61,377 nucleotides of DNA from Fidelibacterota bacterium (GTDB lineage: Bacteria > Fidelibacterota > Marinisomatia > SCGC-AAA003-L08 > TS1B11), in the NCBI GenBank assembly GCA_004124295.1, contig SCKI01000007.1:1-61377 (forward strand), read 5' to 3'. Position 1 is the stretch's first letter. Each line of letters begins with the position of its first letter. Made by a program: the position numbers and the translations under genes. This document shows positions 16,869 to 26,054 of this stretch, in pieces. The notes beneath the pieces were generated by a model, which saw only the letters and a program-made list of their open reading frames with translations, searched no databases and had not been told where the DNA came from.

Positions 16869-18100
16869 TCCCCGCGCTACGGCTGATCCGGGAGGATGGC
16901 GTCAGCGACCGCTACGGCCTGGCCGGTGACGAGGTGCTCGCTGCCCGGGCCGGGGAAGGCCGCTCGCCGGCCACGCTGCGGCTGTATACCTACCGTTCCC
17001 ATGCCGCCCTGGTGGGGCGCTTCCAGACCGTCGAGCACGAGCTGCACCTTGACTATTGCCGGAGCCAGGGCATTGCCGTGAACCGCAGGCCCACCGGCGG
17101 CGGGGCCATCATCATGGGCGAGCAGCAGCTGGGCGTGGCCCTGTGCATCCCCGGCCAGCGGGACGCCACCTATGGCAATGCCCGCAGCCTGATGAGCCGG
17201 TTCTCCGCCGGCCTGGTCAGCGCGCTGCAGCATTACGGTATCGGGGCGGCCTTTACCCGCAAGAACGATCTGGAGGTGGGCGGCCGGAAAATCGCCGGCT
17301 TGGGCATCCACCGCACAAAGAGCGGCGGCATCCTGTTCCACGCCTCCCTACTGGTGGACCTGGACGTACCGTTGATGCTGCGGGTCCTCAACACCCCTTT
17401 TGAAAAAATCTCCGACAAGGAGATCCGCAACGTATCGGACCGCATCACCACTCTCAACAGGGAGCACGGCAGCGCCGTTGAGATGGATGCGGTCCGGGAG
17501 GTGCTGGCCGACGGGTTCCGGTCGGCTTGGGGCGCGGAGATCGAGAGCGGAGATTTTTCTGCCGGGGAACTGACGGCCATTGACGCCCTGATCCATGACC
17601 GCTACGCCACCACCGAATGGCTTTTCAGGCAATCCAAGGTCACCGATGCGGACGGTTTTGCCCGCGTAAAATCGGCCGGAGGGCTGCTCGGGGCTCGGGT
17701 CGCCACGGCTGGCAAGCAGCTTAAGGCGGTCTATCTGGAGGGCGATTTCTTCAGTTCCTCCGGGGCTATCGCGGCGCTTGAGGGCAGTTTGCGCTGGCAT
17801 TCGACCGCCGGACCGGAAATCAGATCGACCCTGGAAGCGGTTTATGCCCGCTATGCCGCCGACCTGGCGTCAGTCCCCATTGAGGCTCTGCAGGAGGTCA
17901 TTCTACGGGCCATTGCCGCTGCCGCAGAGGATGCCGATGCCAGCGATCCCTACGGCTGCTTCGTCGAGCCGGGGCGGGAAGAAGTGGCAGTGGCAGCAGC
18001 AGTTGGCAGTCATCCAAAATCGAATATCCAATATCCACAATCCAGTGGTGGTCGGCAGGAAGAAGTGGCAGTGGCAGTGGCAGTTGGCAGGAAGGGGTGA
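16865..18100 (+). CDS. slpl: sLpl-type lipoate/octanoate-protein ligase
   Basis: A ligase with intact catalytic features: RRPTGGG at residues 74-80 and the catalytic lysine at Lys142 in DLEVGGRKIAGLG, followed by a C-terminal accessory domain (about residues 245-345). This is the sLpl(AB) type tied to sHdr clusters, which activates octanoate or lipoate and attaches it to LbpA. The ATG at 16865 overlaps the previous stop (ATGA). The last 40 or so residues are low-complexity (EEVAVAVAVG) and come from a dispersed DNA repeat, so the natural end of the family is probably near residue 370. The stop overlaps a GTG of the next gene. Confidence 0.85.
   Translation: MIPALRLIREDGVSDRYGLAGDEVLAARAGEGRSPATLRLYTYRSHAALVGRFQTVEHELHLDYCRSQGIAVNRRPTGGGAIIMGEQQLGVALCIPGQRDATYGNARSLMSRFSAGLVSALQHYGIGAAFTRKNDLEVGGRKIAGLGIHRTKSGGILFHASLLVDLDVPLMLRVLNTPFEKISDKEIRNVSDRITTLNREHGSAVEMDAVREVLADGFRSAWGAEIESGDFSAGELTAIDALIHDRYATTEWLFRQSKVTDADGFARVKSAGGLLGARVATAGKQLKAVYLEGDFFSSSGAIAALEGSLRWHSTAGPEIRSTLEAVYARYAADLASVPIEALQEVILRAIAAAAEDADASDPYGCFVEPGREEVAVAAAVGSHPKSNIQYPQSSGGRQEEVAVAVAVGRKG
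17977..18097 (+). repeat. Dispersed GGAAGAAGTGGCAGTGGCAG repeat inside the ligase 3' end
   Basis: Two copies of a GGAAGAAGTGGCAG-type repeat (17977-18010 and 18058-18097) flank a tract of ATCCAATATCC-like units (18011-18042). The same GGAAGAAGTGGCAG unit recurs at 26265-26292 between genes. Here it is translated as the C-terminal tail of the ligase. Confidence 0.7.
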
Positions 18101-18105
18101 GCGGC

Positions 18106-19065
18106 ATGCCAGCCGACCTCGCCTTCACCGGGACCCGGCAGGCACCGCCTGAGCGCTGGGTCGGTCATTTACCGGCGGAAATCACCTTTCATACGCCGGG
18201 CCTGAAGAGCCACCGCACCTCCGAGGTCACCGGTTCCCTTACCGAATTCGTCTCCATCAGCACGACCGGCACGGCCTGCGCCCTCAATTGCGACCACTGC
18301 CAGACCAAGGTGCTCACCTCCATGGTCAGCCTGCCCGGGTCCGGCGGCAGCCTGTACGAGCTCTGCGCCCGGCTGCAGGAAAAGGGGGCCCGGGGCGTGC
18401 TCATCTCCGGTGGCAGCGACCGGGAGGGCAAGGTGCGGCTGCTCAATCATATTGCCGATATGATTCGCATCCGGGAGGAGCTGGGCCTGGTGCTGCGGGT
18501 CCATACGGGCCTCATCGACGAGGCCACCTGCGCCGCCCTGGCCGAAGTTGAACTGGACGGGGTCATGGTCGATATCATCGGTGACCTGGAGACCATCCGC
18601 GATGTCTACCATCTCGATTCCCGCCCCGAGGACTACGAACAGCTGCTGCAGTGGTTTGACGATTACCGACTGCCGGCGATTCCGCATATCATCCTGGGGC
18701 ACTATTACGGCGAGATGAGAGGGGAATGGAACGCCCTGGAGATCGTCCGCCGGCATCCGCCGAAAGTGCTGGTGCTGGTTATCCTGATGCCCCTCACAGG
18801 CACTCCCATGGCCGGCGTCACTCCGCCGTCCCTGGATGAGATCGGCGCCTTTTTCCACACTGCCCGGGCGGCCCTGCCCGAGGTCCCCATCCAGCTCGGC
18901 TGCGCCAAGCCGCTGGGCCCGATCAAGAAAGAGATTGATATGCTGGCCATCGAGGCCGGCTTTAACGGCATTGCCTATCCCTCCGAAGGGGTGGTCGGTT
19001 ATGCCGAGCAACTCGGCATCAAGACACGTTTCATCAACGCCTGCTGCGGCGTCACCTGGTCATGA
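18106..19065 (+). CDS. LipS-type radical SAM lipoyl synthase component
   Basis: Radical SAM protein of 319 residues with the cluster motif CALNCDHC and a glycine-rich SAM stretch (VLISGGSD). sHdr operons carry two such proteins, LipS1 and LipS2, which together insert two sulfurs into octanoyl-LbpA in place of ordinary LipA. A conserved C-terminal pair, INACCGVTW, may help bind the auxiliary cluster. The ATG at 18106 has GGAAGGGG eight bases upstream; a GTG at 18097 overlapping the ligase stop is the alternative. Which of the two LipS proteins this is cannot be decided here. Confidence 0.8.
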   Translation: MPADLAFTGTRQAPPERWVGHLPAEITFHTPGLKSHRTSEVTGSLTEFVSISTTGTACALNCDHCQTKVLTSMVSLPGSGGSLYELCARLQEKGARGVLISGGSDREGKVRLLNHIADMIRIREELGLVLRVHTGLIDEATCAALAEVELDGVMVDIIGDLETIRDVYHLDSRPEDYEQLLQWFDDYRLPAIPHIILGHYYGEMRGEWNALEIVRRHPPKVLVLVILMPLTGTPMAGVTPPSLDEIGAFFHTARAALPEVPIQLGCAKPLGPIKKEIDMLAIEAGFNGIAYPSEGVVGYAEQLGIKTRFINACCGVTWS

Positions 19066-19114
19066 CAACCGGGCCCGGCACAAGCCTGAGGGAGACAATG
19101 AAGGAGATCATTGG

Positions 19115-20225
19115 ATGACAGCCAGCACCGTGGCGTTGCCCGACATACAGGCCCCCGACCGGATCAGTCCCGATTACGTGCGCATCAGTATGGCGGCGGC
19201 CATTGAACTGGACCTGAAGCCGGGCCGCATTCAGCGCACCCATTGCGGTTGCATCAACCTTTTGCAGAATTATCCCCAGGGCTGCTTCGCCAACTGCAGC
19301 TACTGCGGTCTGGCCCGGGAGCGGCCCGGCCTGGCGGAGGAGAACAGCTTCATCCGGGTGGACTGGCCCCTGTTCCCGTCGCTGGAGGTGGCCGAAAAAA
19401 TCGCCCTGAAGGAGGCCCGCGACGAGGTGGGCCGGGTCTGTATCGCCCAGGTGCAGGACCACCGCTCCAATGCCGACCTGCTCGAGATGACGGCGCAGGT
19501 CCGGGGCCCATGCCGCCGACGTGCCCATCTCGGCCCTGGTGATGGCCACCCTGCTGGACCGGGACATGCTGCTGGACATCAAGGCCGCCGGAGCCGACAT
19601 CATCGGTATCGGCATGGACGCCGCCACCGAGGAGCTTTTCGAACAACACCGGGGCAGACAGGTCAAGGGGCCCCACGACTGGCACCACCACTGGGACATT
19701 GCCCGGCAGGCCCGGGAGCTCTATGGGCCCCACAAAGTCAACCTGCACATCATCATCGGCCTGGGCGAAACCGACCGGGACCTGGTGGACATGTTTGTCC
19801 AATGCCATGCGGAGGATATCGCCTGCTACCTGTTCTCGTTCAACCCCGAGCCGGGCACCGTGCTGGCCGACCAGCCGAGGACACCCATCGACCGGCACCG
19901 GCGGATGCAGCTCGTCAAGCACCTTATTGAGCACGAGGGGCTGGAGCGGGACCGCCTCACCTTCGAGGAGAACGGCAGTCTCGGCGGCCTGGAGGCCCCC
20001 TCCGGGCCGCTGGCCGCGGTGGTGAACAGCGGCATCCCCTTCATGACCGACGGCTGCCCCGACCGCCACGGCGTGATGGCCTGCAACCGGCCCTGCGGAT
20101 CGTACCGCCCCGGCGAGGAGTACCGGGACTATCCGTTCATGCCGGAGGAGCAGGATATAGCCGTGATCCAGAACCAGATGCGGCTCCATGAAGTCTGGTC
20201 GGCTGGATCAGCGCAGGGATCGTGA
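19115..20225 (+). CDS. Second LipS-type radical SAM lipoyl synthase component, split by a frameshift
   Basis: Radical SAM protein of about 370 residues resembling biotin synthases in its cluster motif (GCFANCSYCGL). It follows the first LipS gene by 49 bases with AAGGAG before the ATG at 19115. The frame shifts at the run of four G at 19503-19506: removing one G gives EMTAQVRAHAADVPISALV and a continuous protein to 20225. C-terminal cysteines (DGCPDRHGVMACNRPCG) probably bind the auxiliary cluster that donates sulfur. The break is likely a sequence error because both halves are conserved. Confidence 0.8.
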
Positions 20226-20307
20226 GGGGTGAGTGGGTACGCCGACAGGTCAACTCGCTCGGACTCACCGCGGCCGGACCCGGCAGCCAGCGCATACGCC
20301 GAGCAGG

Positions 20308-20350
20308 CATCCACTATCCACTATCCAACATCCATCATCCACTATCCAAG
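20308..20350 (+). repeat. ATCCACTATCCA-type microsatellite
   Basis: Imperfect 8-9 base units (ATCCACT, ATCCAAC, ATCCATC) fill 43 bases of the 145-base gap before the next ligase gene. It resembles the tract inside 18011-18042. Confidence 0.7.
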
Positions 20351-20370
20351 CCGGCTAATTCGACGCTAGC

Positions 20371-21366
20371 ATGACCGCCACCCCGCCCATCCGGCTCATT
20401 GATCTCGGGCAAACCGGGGCCGTCCGGACCCAGGCCGTCTACCATGCCGTCGCCCGGCTGACCTCCGCAGCGTCCCCCGACACCGTCATATTGGCCCGCC
20501 CTGCTGAGCCGTACCTCTGTATCGGCTACCATCAATCGGTGCACGACCACCTCGATCTGGCGGCCTGCCGGGCCCGGGACCTGCCCATCGTGCGCCGGTC
20601 CATCGGTGGCGGCACAACCTACCTGGACCGGGACCAGCTCTTCTACCAGTTCGTGTTCCACCGCAGCCGCGTTCCGGCCACTGCCGGCCGGATGTATGCC
20701 TACCTGCTGAAGGTCCCGGAACAGACCCTGCTGAGCCTCGGCTTCGCTGCGGCCCTGCGCGGGGAACAGGAACTGGAGGTGGCCGGCCGGCGCATCGCCG
20801 GTATCGGCGGAGGGTGGATCGGCGAAAGCGCGGTGCTGGTGGGCAATTTTCTCCTCGATTTCGATTTTGCCGCCCTGGTCAGGGTTTGGGCGAGCCCCTG
20901 GCCGGCCTATCGCGAGCTGGCTGCCGAGGCGCTGGCTGACAGTCTGATTACCCTGTGGTCCCTGAACCCGGGCCTGGCGATGAGCCGGGTGGCGGAGGCC
21001 TTCAGCGCCATTTTGCCCGCCGCCCTCAAGCGCACCGTGTTGCCCGGAAGCTTGACGGCGCAGGATGACGATCTCGCCGGTAGCCTGGGACTGGAAATGA
21101 CGGCCAAAAGTTACCTGGAGGAAATGGGCCCGGCGAATGGCGCCCTGCCGCGGCCCCTGAAAATCGCCGCCGGACTCACGATCCATGCCGAGACCTGGAC
21201 CGGCGCCGGCCTCAACTATCGGGCCGCCTTGCGGGTGCGGGATGGCATCATCGAGGAGGGCAGGATCGAACAGCAGGTAGCCAGAGGCTGGTCAACCGTA
21301 GAGTTGCCGGTGGCCGGCAGCGCGTACCCCCGCTGGCGGGAGCGGCTGGAGGCGGCCCATGCCTGA
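20371..21366 (+). CDS. Lipoate-protein ligase-like protein with Arg at the catalytic Lys position
   Basis: An LplA-family protein of 331 residues. The nucleotide loop RRSIGGG (residues 75-81) is intact, but the catalytic lysine is replaced by Arg141 (ELEVAGRRIAGIGG, compared with GGRKIAG in the ligase at 16865). It shares the N-terminal RLIDLG/RLLDMG start and the accessory C-terminal domain with the paralogue at 14166. It overlaps the next gene by eight bases. It may transfer or bind an acyl group without adenylation; the role is not known. Confidence 0.75.
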   Translation: MTATPPIRLIDLGQTGAVRTQAVYHAVARLTSAASPDTVILARPAEPYLCIGYHQSVHDHLDLAACRARDLPIVRRSIGGGTTYLDRDQLFYQFVFHRSRVPATAGRMYAYLLKVPEQTLLSLGFAAALRGEQELEVAGRRIAGIGGGWIGESAVLVGNFLLDFDFAALVRVWASPWPAYRELAAEALADSLITLWSLNPGLAMSRVAEAFSAILPAALKRTVLPGSLTAQDDDLAGSLGLEMTAKSYLEEMGPANGALPRPLKIAAGLTIHAETWTGAGLNYRAALRVRDGIIEEGRIEQQVARGWSTVELPVAGSAYPRWRERLEAAHA

Positions 21367-22468
21367 GGGCCTGCGCGCCTATCTGCGGGACCCGTTCCTG
21401 GCCCAACTCTACCAGCGTGTCCGGGCGGCAGGATCGATGCGCTCCATCTCCGTGGACCTGACCAACGCCTGCAACCTGCGCTGCCAGGGTTGCTACTATT
21501 TCTCGGAGGGGATGGATGAAGGCATGGACCCACCCTCTGATGCGGAATTCGAGGCTTTTATCCAGCGGGAGCTCGACCGGGGCACCAATTTTGTGACCGT
21601 GGTGGGCGGGGAGCCGTCCCTGCAACCGGATCGCCTGCGGGCACTGCACCGCCATTTCAATATCAACGTGGCCACCAACGGCCTGATCAGGATACCCACC
21701 GACGGGATGGAGACCATGCCCCTCGGGGTGGCGGTCTGGGGTGCTGACAGCACCGACAGGGACCTGCGGGGCGGCGGCAAGATTGATGTCTTTGGGCAGG
21801 CGCTGGAAAACTATCGCGATGACCCCCGGGCTTTTTTCTACTACACCGTGGTGCCCGGGTACGCCGATGAAATTGAAAGCGTGGTGGCCAGGTGCGTCGA
21901 GAACGGGAACCCGGTGCTGTTCAATTTCTACTCGGATATTGATCACCTCGGCCCAAAGTTCGACGGGCGGAATGCCTTCGGCCCGGCCCTGGAAGCCATC
22001 GACACCGTCATCAACCGCTATCCGGACATGATCCTGTTGACGCGCTATCTGGCGGAGACAGTCGCCACCGGCCTGTTGTATGGCCAGCAGTGGGGCCACG
22101 CCGTCTGCACCAGCCTCAGCATCGACCATCCGGTGAATCAGGAGCGGCTGGAGAACGGCAATCCCTACAACCCCCATTTCAAGGCTTACCAGGCCAACCT
22201 GGCCGACACCCGGCGCTGCTGCACCGGCATCGACCGGGACTGTGGCACCTGCTTCGATGTCTGGGAGCATTTTTCATGGGTCATGCTGAACATGCGCAAG
22301 CACCTGGGGTCCCAGGACGAGTTCACCAACTGGCTCACCACCATGTACCTGTTCTACTTCATCAACCGGCTGGTCGATGTTGACGAAGGCCGCCGCTGGC
22401 TGCCCGAAATTCATGCCCGGACAAGCCGGTATCGTTCCATCCCGGAATTGCTGGCGTCCGTGGGGTGA
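21359..22468 (+). CDS. Radical SAM protein of unknown substrate
   Basis: A 369-residue radical SAM enzyme with CNLRCQGC near residue 38-45 and the SAM-binding VVGGEPSLQ. Extra cysteines in the C-terminal third (RRCCTGIDRDCGTCFD) could hold an auxiliary cluster. The start overlaps the ligase-like gene and the end overlaps mobA (GTGA), so all three are translationally coupled. It is not a standard LipA, LipS, MoaA or BioB that I recognise. A role in lipoyl or molybdenum-cofactor assembly is possible. Confidence 0.75.
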   Translation: MPEGLRAYLRDPFLAQLYQRVRAAGSMRSISVDLTNACNLRCQGCYYFSEGMDEGMDPPSDAEFEAFIQRELDRGTNFVTVVGGEPSLQPDRLRALHRHFNINVATNGLIRIPTDGMETMPLGVAVWGADSTDRDLRGGGKIDVFGQALENYRDDPRAFFYYTVVPGYADEIESVVARCVENGNPVLFNFYSDIDHLGPKFDGRNAFGPALEAIDTVINRYPDMILLTRYLAETVATGLLYGQQWGHAVCTSLSIDHPVNQERLENGNPYNPHFKAYQANLADTRRCCTGIDRDCGTCFDVWEHFSWVMLNMRKHLGSQDEFTNWLTTMYLFYFINRLVDVDEGRRWLPEIHARTSRYRSIPELLASVG

Positions 22469-23007
22469 CGGACCTCCTGCCTGCCGAGGCGTTCGTGCTG
22501 GCAGGGGGCCAAAGCAGGCGCTTCGGCTCCGACAAGGCCCGTTACATTATCGACGGCCAGGCCATGCTGAAGCGGGTGGTCGACCGGCTGGGCAACCTGT
22601 TCGGCCCCGTCACGGTCATCGCCAAAGAGGCCGGTATGTATGCCGATCTGGGCTGTGCCACGGTGGCCGACCATTACCCGGTCCAGGCCCCGCTGGCCGG
22701 ACTGCTCACCGCCCTGGAGCTCAGCGGGTCCGACTGGACCTTCGTCGCCGCCTGCGATCTGCCAGCCCTGGACGAGGGCACGGTGCGCCTGCTCTGGGAC
22801 CACCGCCGGGGGGCCGGAGTGATCCCTGTTGCCGCTGGCCAACTGCATCCCCTGGCGGCCTTCTACCACCGTTCGAGCCGGACCCATTTCCAGGCTGCCT
22901 GGGACGAACAACGCCTGGCCCTGAAGACCATCATCTCCCACGCGGACTTCACGCAGCTGCACATCGCCGACGACCGCGCCCTGGAAAATATGAACCGGCC
23001 CGGATAG
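22465..23007 (+). CDS. mobA: Molybdenum cofactor guanylyltransferase
   Basis: A 180-residue nucleotidyltransferase with the MobA signature LAGGQSRRFGSDKA and the later ACDLPAL stretch. It attaches GMP to molybdopterin to make the dinucleotide cofactor. It starts at a GTG overlapping the previous stop. The molybdoenzyme at 1-1240 would need this cofactor, whereas xanthine dehydrogenase usually uses the cytosine form or plain molybdopterin, so mobA fits the sulfur cluster. Confidence 0.85.
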   Translation: MTDLLPAEAFVLAGGQSRRFGSDKARYIIDGQAMLKRVVDRLGNLFGPVTVIAKEAGMYADLGCATVADHYPVQAPLAGLLTALELSGSDWTFVAACDLPALDEGTVRLLWDHRRGAGVIPVAAGQLHPLAAFYHRSSRTHFQAAWDEQRLALKTIISHADFTQLHIADDRALENMNRPG

Positions 23008-23014
23008 ACTGCCG

Positions 23015-24073
23015 TCAGGGACCGGCGAAGGCGAAGCTCCCCGGACCGATACCGACGGCAAAATCGGCCACCTTGGCGCCCGCGCTGCTATAGACTGTCA
23101 CCGCGCCCGGCGATGAAAAGTCGCCGTAGGAACCGATGAAAATGTTGTTCCCGTCCGACGCAGCGCTGTAGGTGACCAGCAGCGATCCGTCGATACGCTC
23201 AATGGACCGCAGGCTGAGGTCCGCCCCTACCGGCACTACCCCTTCCAGAGTCGCCACGTACAGGCTACTGCCCGATTCGAAAATGTCGACGCCACCACCG
23301 GTGCCCCAGTCCCGGATCGTGACCTCGCCGGTGCTGATATTGATCCGTGAAATGCCCCGGTACGACGTAAAGGCGGCATCGAACCATTGGCGCGACACCA
23401 GCAGGTCGCCGTTCCGGTAGAGCAGTTGCTGGGGTCCCGTGCCGGCAGCATAGGTCTGCGCTATCTGGCCGCTGGCGGGATCGATAGCCAGTACCCGGTC
23501 GCTGGCGGAGTAGTCGCTGTTCAGGGGCACGGCTACGATCAGTTGGCCGTTTACGATGATGATGTCCTCCGGCAGGCCGTCAACGGCAAAGGTATCGGTG
23601 ATGGCGAAGGTGGCCAGATCGATGACCAGGATGCCGGGGATGCCCCAGGCGGTGACATAGCCGGTCGAGCCCAGCGCCGTCATTTCGCGGGGACTGGCGC
23701 CGGAAACGTCGATGCTGGTGACGAAGGCAGGGGCCGCGCCGGAGAGATCGAGGACCTCGATGGTACCGCTACCGTTGAGCACCACGTAGAGCGTCTGGTC
23801 GTCGAAATACAATGACTGCCCCGTGTCGCCCAGCGGGTTGCCGGTCAGGTTCTGGACCACGTTGGCGCTGGGGGAAAGGAAGTCGTTGTTAATCTGCCAG
23901 AGGGAGGCGGTGCTGGAACCAAAGGCCCCTTCGCACAGGATAAAAAGCCCTTTTGTGCCGGCCCCTTTTGGCGCGTCGTCCTCCGGCCCCAGCAGGCCGC
24001 AGCCGGTGAGGGCCAACAGCGTGGCCGTGACCAGCATAGATAGCCGGCGGGTCAATGGGTATCGTCTCTGCAT
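23015..24073 (-). CDS. BtuG-like beta-propeller lipoprotein (YncE-type)
   Basis: A 352-residue lipoprotein: the N-terminus has a basic start, a hydrophobic core and the lipobox LALTGC, followed by repeats typical of a YncE-like seven-bladed propeller. It lies six bases downstream of btuB under the same cobalamin riboswitch, and GGAG precedes the ATG at 24073. In Bacteroides, BtuG is a surface propeller lipoprotein that captures vitamin B12 and passes it to BtuB; the same arrangement here suggests the same role. The function is inferred from fold and position. Confidence 0.75.
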   Translation of the reverse strand: MQRRYPLTRRLSMLVTATLLALTGCGLLGPEDDAPKGAGTKGLFILCEGAFGSSTASLWQINNDFLSPSANVVQNLTGNPLGDTGQSLYFDDQTLYVVLNGSGTIEVLDLSGAAPAFVTSIDVSGASPREMTALGSTGYVTAWGIPGILVIDLATFAITDTFAVDGLPEDIIIVNGQLIVAVPLNSDYSASDRVLAIDPASGQIAQTYAAGTGPQQLLYRNGDLLVSRQWFDAAFTSYRGISRINISTGEVTIRDWGTGGGVDIFESGSSLYVATLEGVVPVGADLSLRSIERIDGSLLVTYSAASDGNNIFIGSYGDFSSPGAVTVYSSAGAKVADFAVGIGPGSFAFAGP

Positions 24074-24078
24074 GCGGA

Positions 24079-26001
24079 TTATCTCCTCTCCATTTGCCAG
24101 GTGAGTGTCATGGTCCGCCCCGGCTCGGGATAGCCGGAAACGGTGCTGATGTCGACGTCTGCCAGGTTGATGATGCCCAGGGTGACCACATGCGCCAGTC
24201 TGCCCACGGCCAGGTGCCGCCGCAGGTAGATGTCCCAGCGCCAGTTCCCCGGCAGAGTCTCATCCTCGGGATAGTTGTAATAGGTCACATAGCCGGCGCT
24301 CCCGGCCCCCTGCAACACCAGGTCCGTCCCCAGGGGGCCGTCAGCCGTGAGCCGCAGATGTCCGGCCAAGGGGGGCTTGTAGCGCAGTGACTTGCCCCGG
24401 TTGGCGCCGCTGCCCCCGGGGCCGCTGCCGAGGTTTTCCGACCGCATCAGGTTCAGCCCCAGCTCGAAGGTGCCGCCGCCGGAAAACGCGCCGTCCAGCG
24501 TGACCGGCGCATAGCTGACCCGGGCACTGGAAATGTTGCCGGGCCGCCAGATCCCGCCCGGACCCGGCGACCATTCGATGAGATCGGTGTAGACGGTATG
24601 GTAGGCGTCCAGGCGCAAAAACAGTTGCGCACCGAGGCGCCAGCGGGAGCGGACACCGGCGGTCGCGCTCTGCTCTGGGGTCAGGTCGGGATTGCCTCCG
24701 GGCACCCAGAAGAGGTCGTTGAAGGTGGGCTGGCGCAGGTTCCGGGCGGCCATCAGGGCCAACTCCTCGATGAGCCCGATCCCGGCCGGTTGCCAGCGCA
24801 GGGCCACATCGCCGCTGGTCCAGGGGCGGCCGCTGCCGTGCCCGGCGATGCGCAGGGCGGCCAGCAGTTGCAGATCATCCCGGTAGCTGGCCTGAACCTG
24901 TTGGCTGAACGACCAGGGCAGGCGGCGATGGCTGCCCGCGGCAGTGCTTTCCAGCGACTCCCGGCGGATTTCCAGCCGGCTCAAGGTGGTCAGGCCTGCC
25001 GGCCACCAGCGATGGTACAGGTACTGGGCGCCGCTGATAGTGACGTCGTGGCGGGCGTCGATGGCGACGGCAGGGTCCCGGTAAGTGAAGCCCTGGGTCT
25101 GGCCGTAAAGCTGCCCGCGGTGATGGCTGAGGCTGCCCGGGAGGTCGGCCGAGATGGCCAGCAGGCTCCAGTCGTCCTCCTGAATGGCAGCGGGACTCGG
25201 ACTGCTGATGGGCCCCGGCACGCCCCGGACAGTCTGGGCCAGCCAAACCCGGCCAGTAAAACGGATCCTGCCGGCCAGTCCCTCGGCCCGGCCCTGGTAA
25301 TAGCGCTGCCGGTAGGCGTTATTCTCCCGCTGGCGAATCTGGCCCCGGTAGTTGTAGCCGTAGCCGCCGCGATAGAATGCCTGCCCCAGGGCCATGCCGG
25401 CCCGGCCTGCGGGGGTGGCCAGCTCGGCTGAGAATTGGCTGAGGCCGTAAGAGCCTGAGGCCAACAGCGCGCCGGTGGTGATGGGCCGGGGCGACAGGTT
25501 GATCGCGCCGCTGAGGGCCGTGCTGCTGCCGATGGCCGTCCCTCCGTGGGGCAGGAAGGCGATCCGTCCTATGCGCTGGAGGGGAATGGTCGACAGATCG
25601 ACGCCGCCGAATTGGGGTGAGTTGAGCGGGATGCCCTCCAGCAGGACTGCCGTGTGGGCCGCCGCTCCACCCCCGACCGAAAGCGAGCGCAAGGCGCCGG
25701 GGCCGCCATAGGACTTCAGGAAGGCGCCCGGCAGATGGCTGCTGCGCCAGGCGGCCTCATCGCTCGTGGCCCAGCGGTCCAGTTCCAGCAACGTTGGCGC
25801 CAGGATGGAGGCCAGCTCCAGCCGGACCGCCGTGACGGTGACGGGCGGCAGAGTATAGCCGGGGATCAGGGGGCCGGTGGTGTCCGGCGGGGCCGGCATA
25901 GCCAGCGAATCGATGGGGACGTCCTCTTTCTGGCCCCGGATTGGCGGGGCACAGAGCATCAGCCAGGCAGCGGCCAGGACGGCGCTACGGCCCGAAAACA
26001 T
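24079..26001 (-). CDS. btuB: BtuB-like TonB-dependent vitamin B12 receptor
   Basis: A 640-residue outer-membrane receptor. A signal peptide is followed by a TonB-box-like region (PPVTVTAVRLE), a plug domain to about residue 175, and a beta-barrel with many aromatic strands to the C-terminus. The gene is preceded by a cobalamin riboswitch, which identifies B12 or related corrinoids as the likely ligand. The ATG at 26001 follows the expression-platform hairpin. Confidence 0.85.
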   Translation of the reverse strand: MFSGRSAVLAAAWLMLCAPPIRGQKEDVPIDSLAMPAPPDTTGPLIPGYTLPPVTVTAVRLELASILAPTLLELDRWATSDEAAWRSSHLPGAFLKSYGGPGALRSLSVGGGAAAHTAVLLEGIPLNSPQFGGVDLSTIPLQRIGRIAFLPHGGTAIGSSTALSGAINLSPRPITTGALLASGSYGLSQFSAELATPAGRAGMALGQAFYRGGYGYNYRGQIRQRENNAYRQRYYQGRAEGLAGRIRFTGRVWLAQTVRGVPGPISSPSPAAIQEDDWSLLAISADLPGSLSHHRGQLYGQTQGFTYRDPAVAIDARHDVTISGAQYLYHRWWPAGLTTLSRLEIRRESLESTAAGSHRRLPWSFSQQVQASYRDDLQLLAALRIAGHGSGRPWTSGDVALRWQPAGIGLIEELALMAARNLRQPTFNDLFWVPGGNPDLTPEQSATAGVRSRWRLGAQLFLRLDAYHTVYTDLIEWSPGPGGIWRPGNISSARVSYAPVTLDGAFSGGGTFELGLNLMRSENLGSGPGGSGANRGKSLRYKPPLAGHLRLTADGPLGTDLVLQGAGSAGYVTYYNYPEDETLPGNWRWDIYLRRHLAVGRLAHVVTLGIINLADVDISTVSGYPEPGRTMTLTWQMERR

Positions 26002-26004
26002 AAA

Positions 26005-26026
26005 GCCCCAAACGGTGATTTGGGGC
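26005..26026 (-). promoter_or_regulatory. Hairpin sequestering the btuB ribosome binding site
   Basis: On the coding strand, GCCCCAAA and TTTGGGGC form a perfect 8-base stem with a 6-base loop, ending three bases before the ATG. The only Shine-Dalgarno-like GGGG lies in the 3' arm, so pairing would block translation. This fits a riboswitch that acts at translation initiation. Confidence 0.7.
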
Positions 26027-26054
26027 CAGGAAGGGATGCAGTATCAACATCTCA

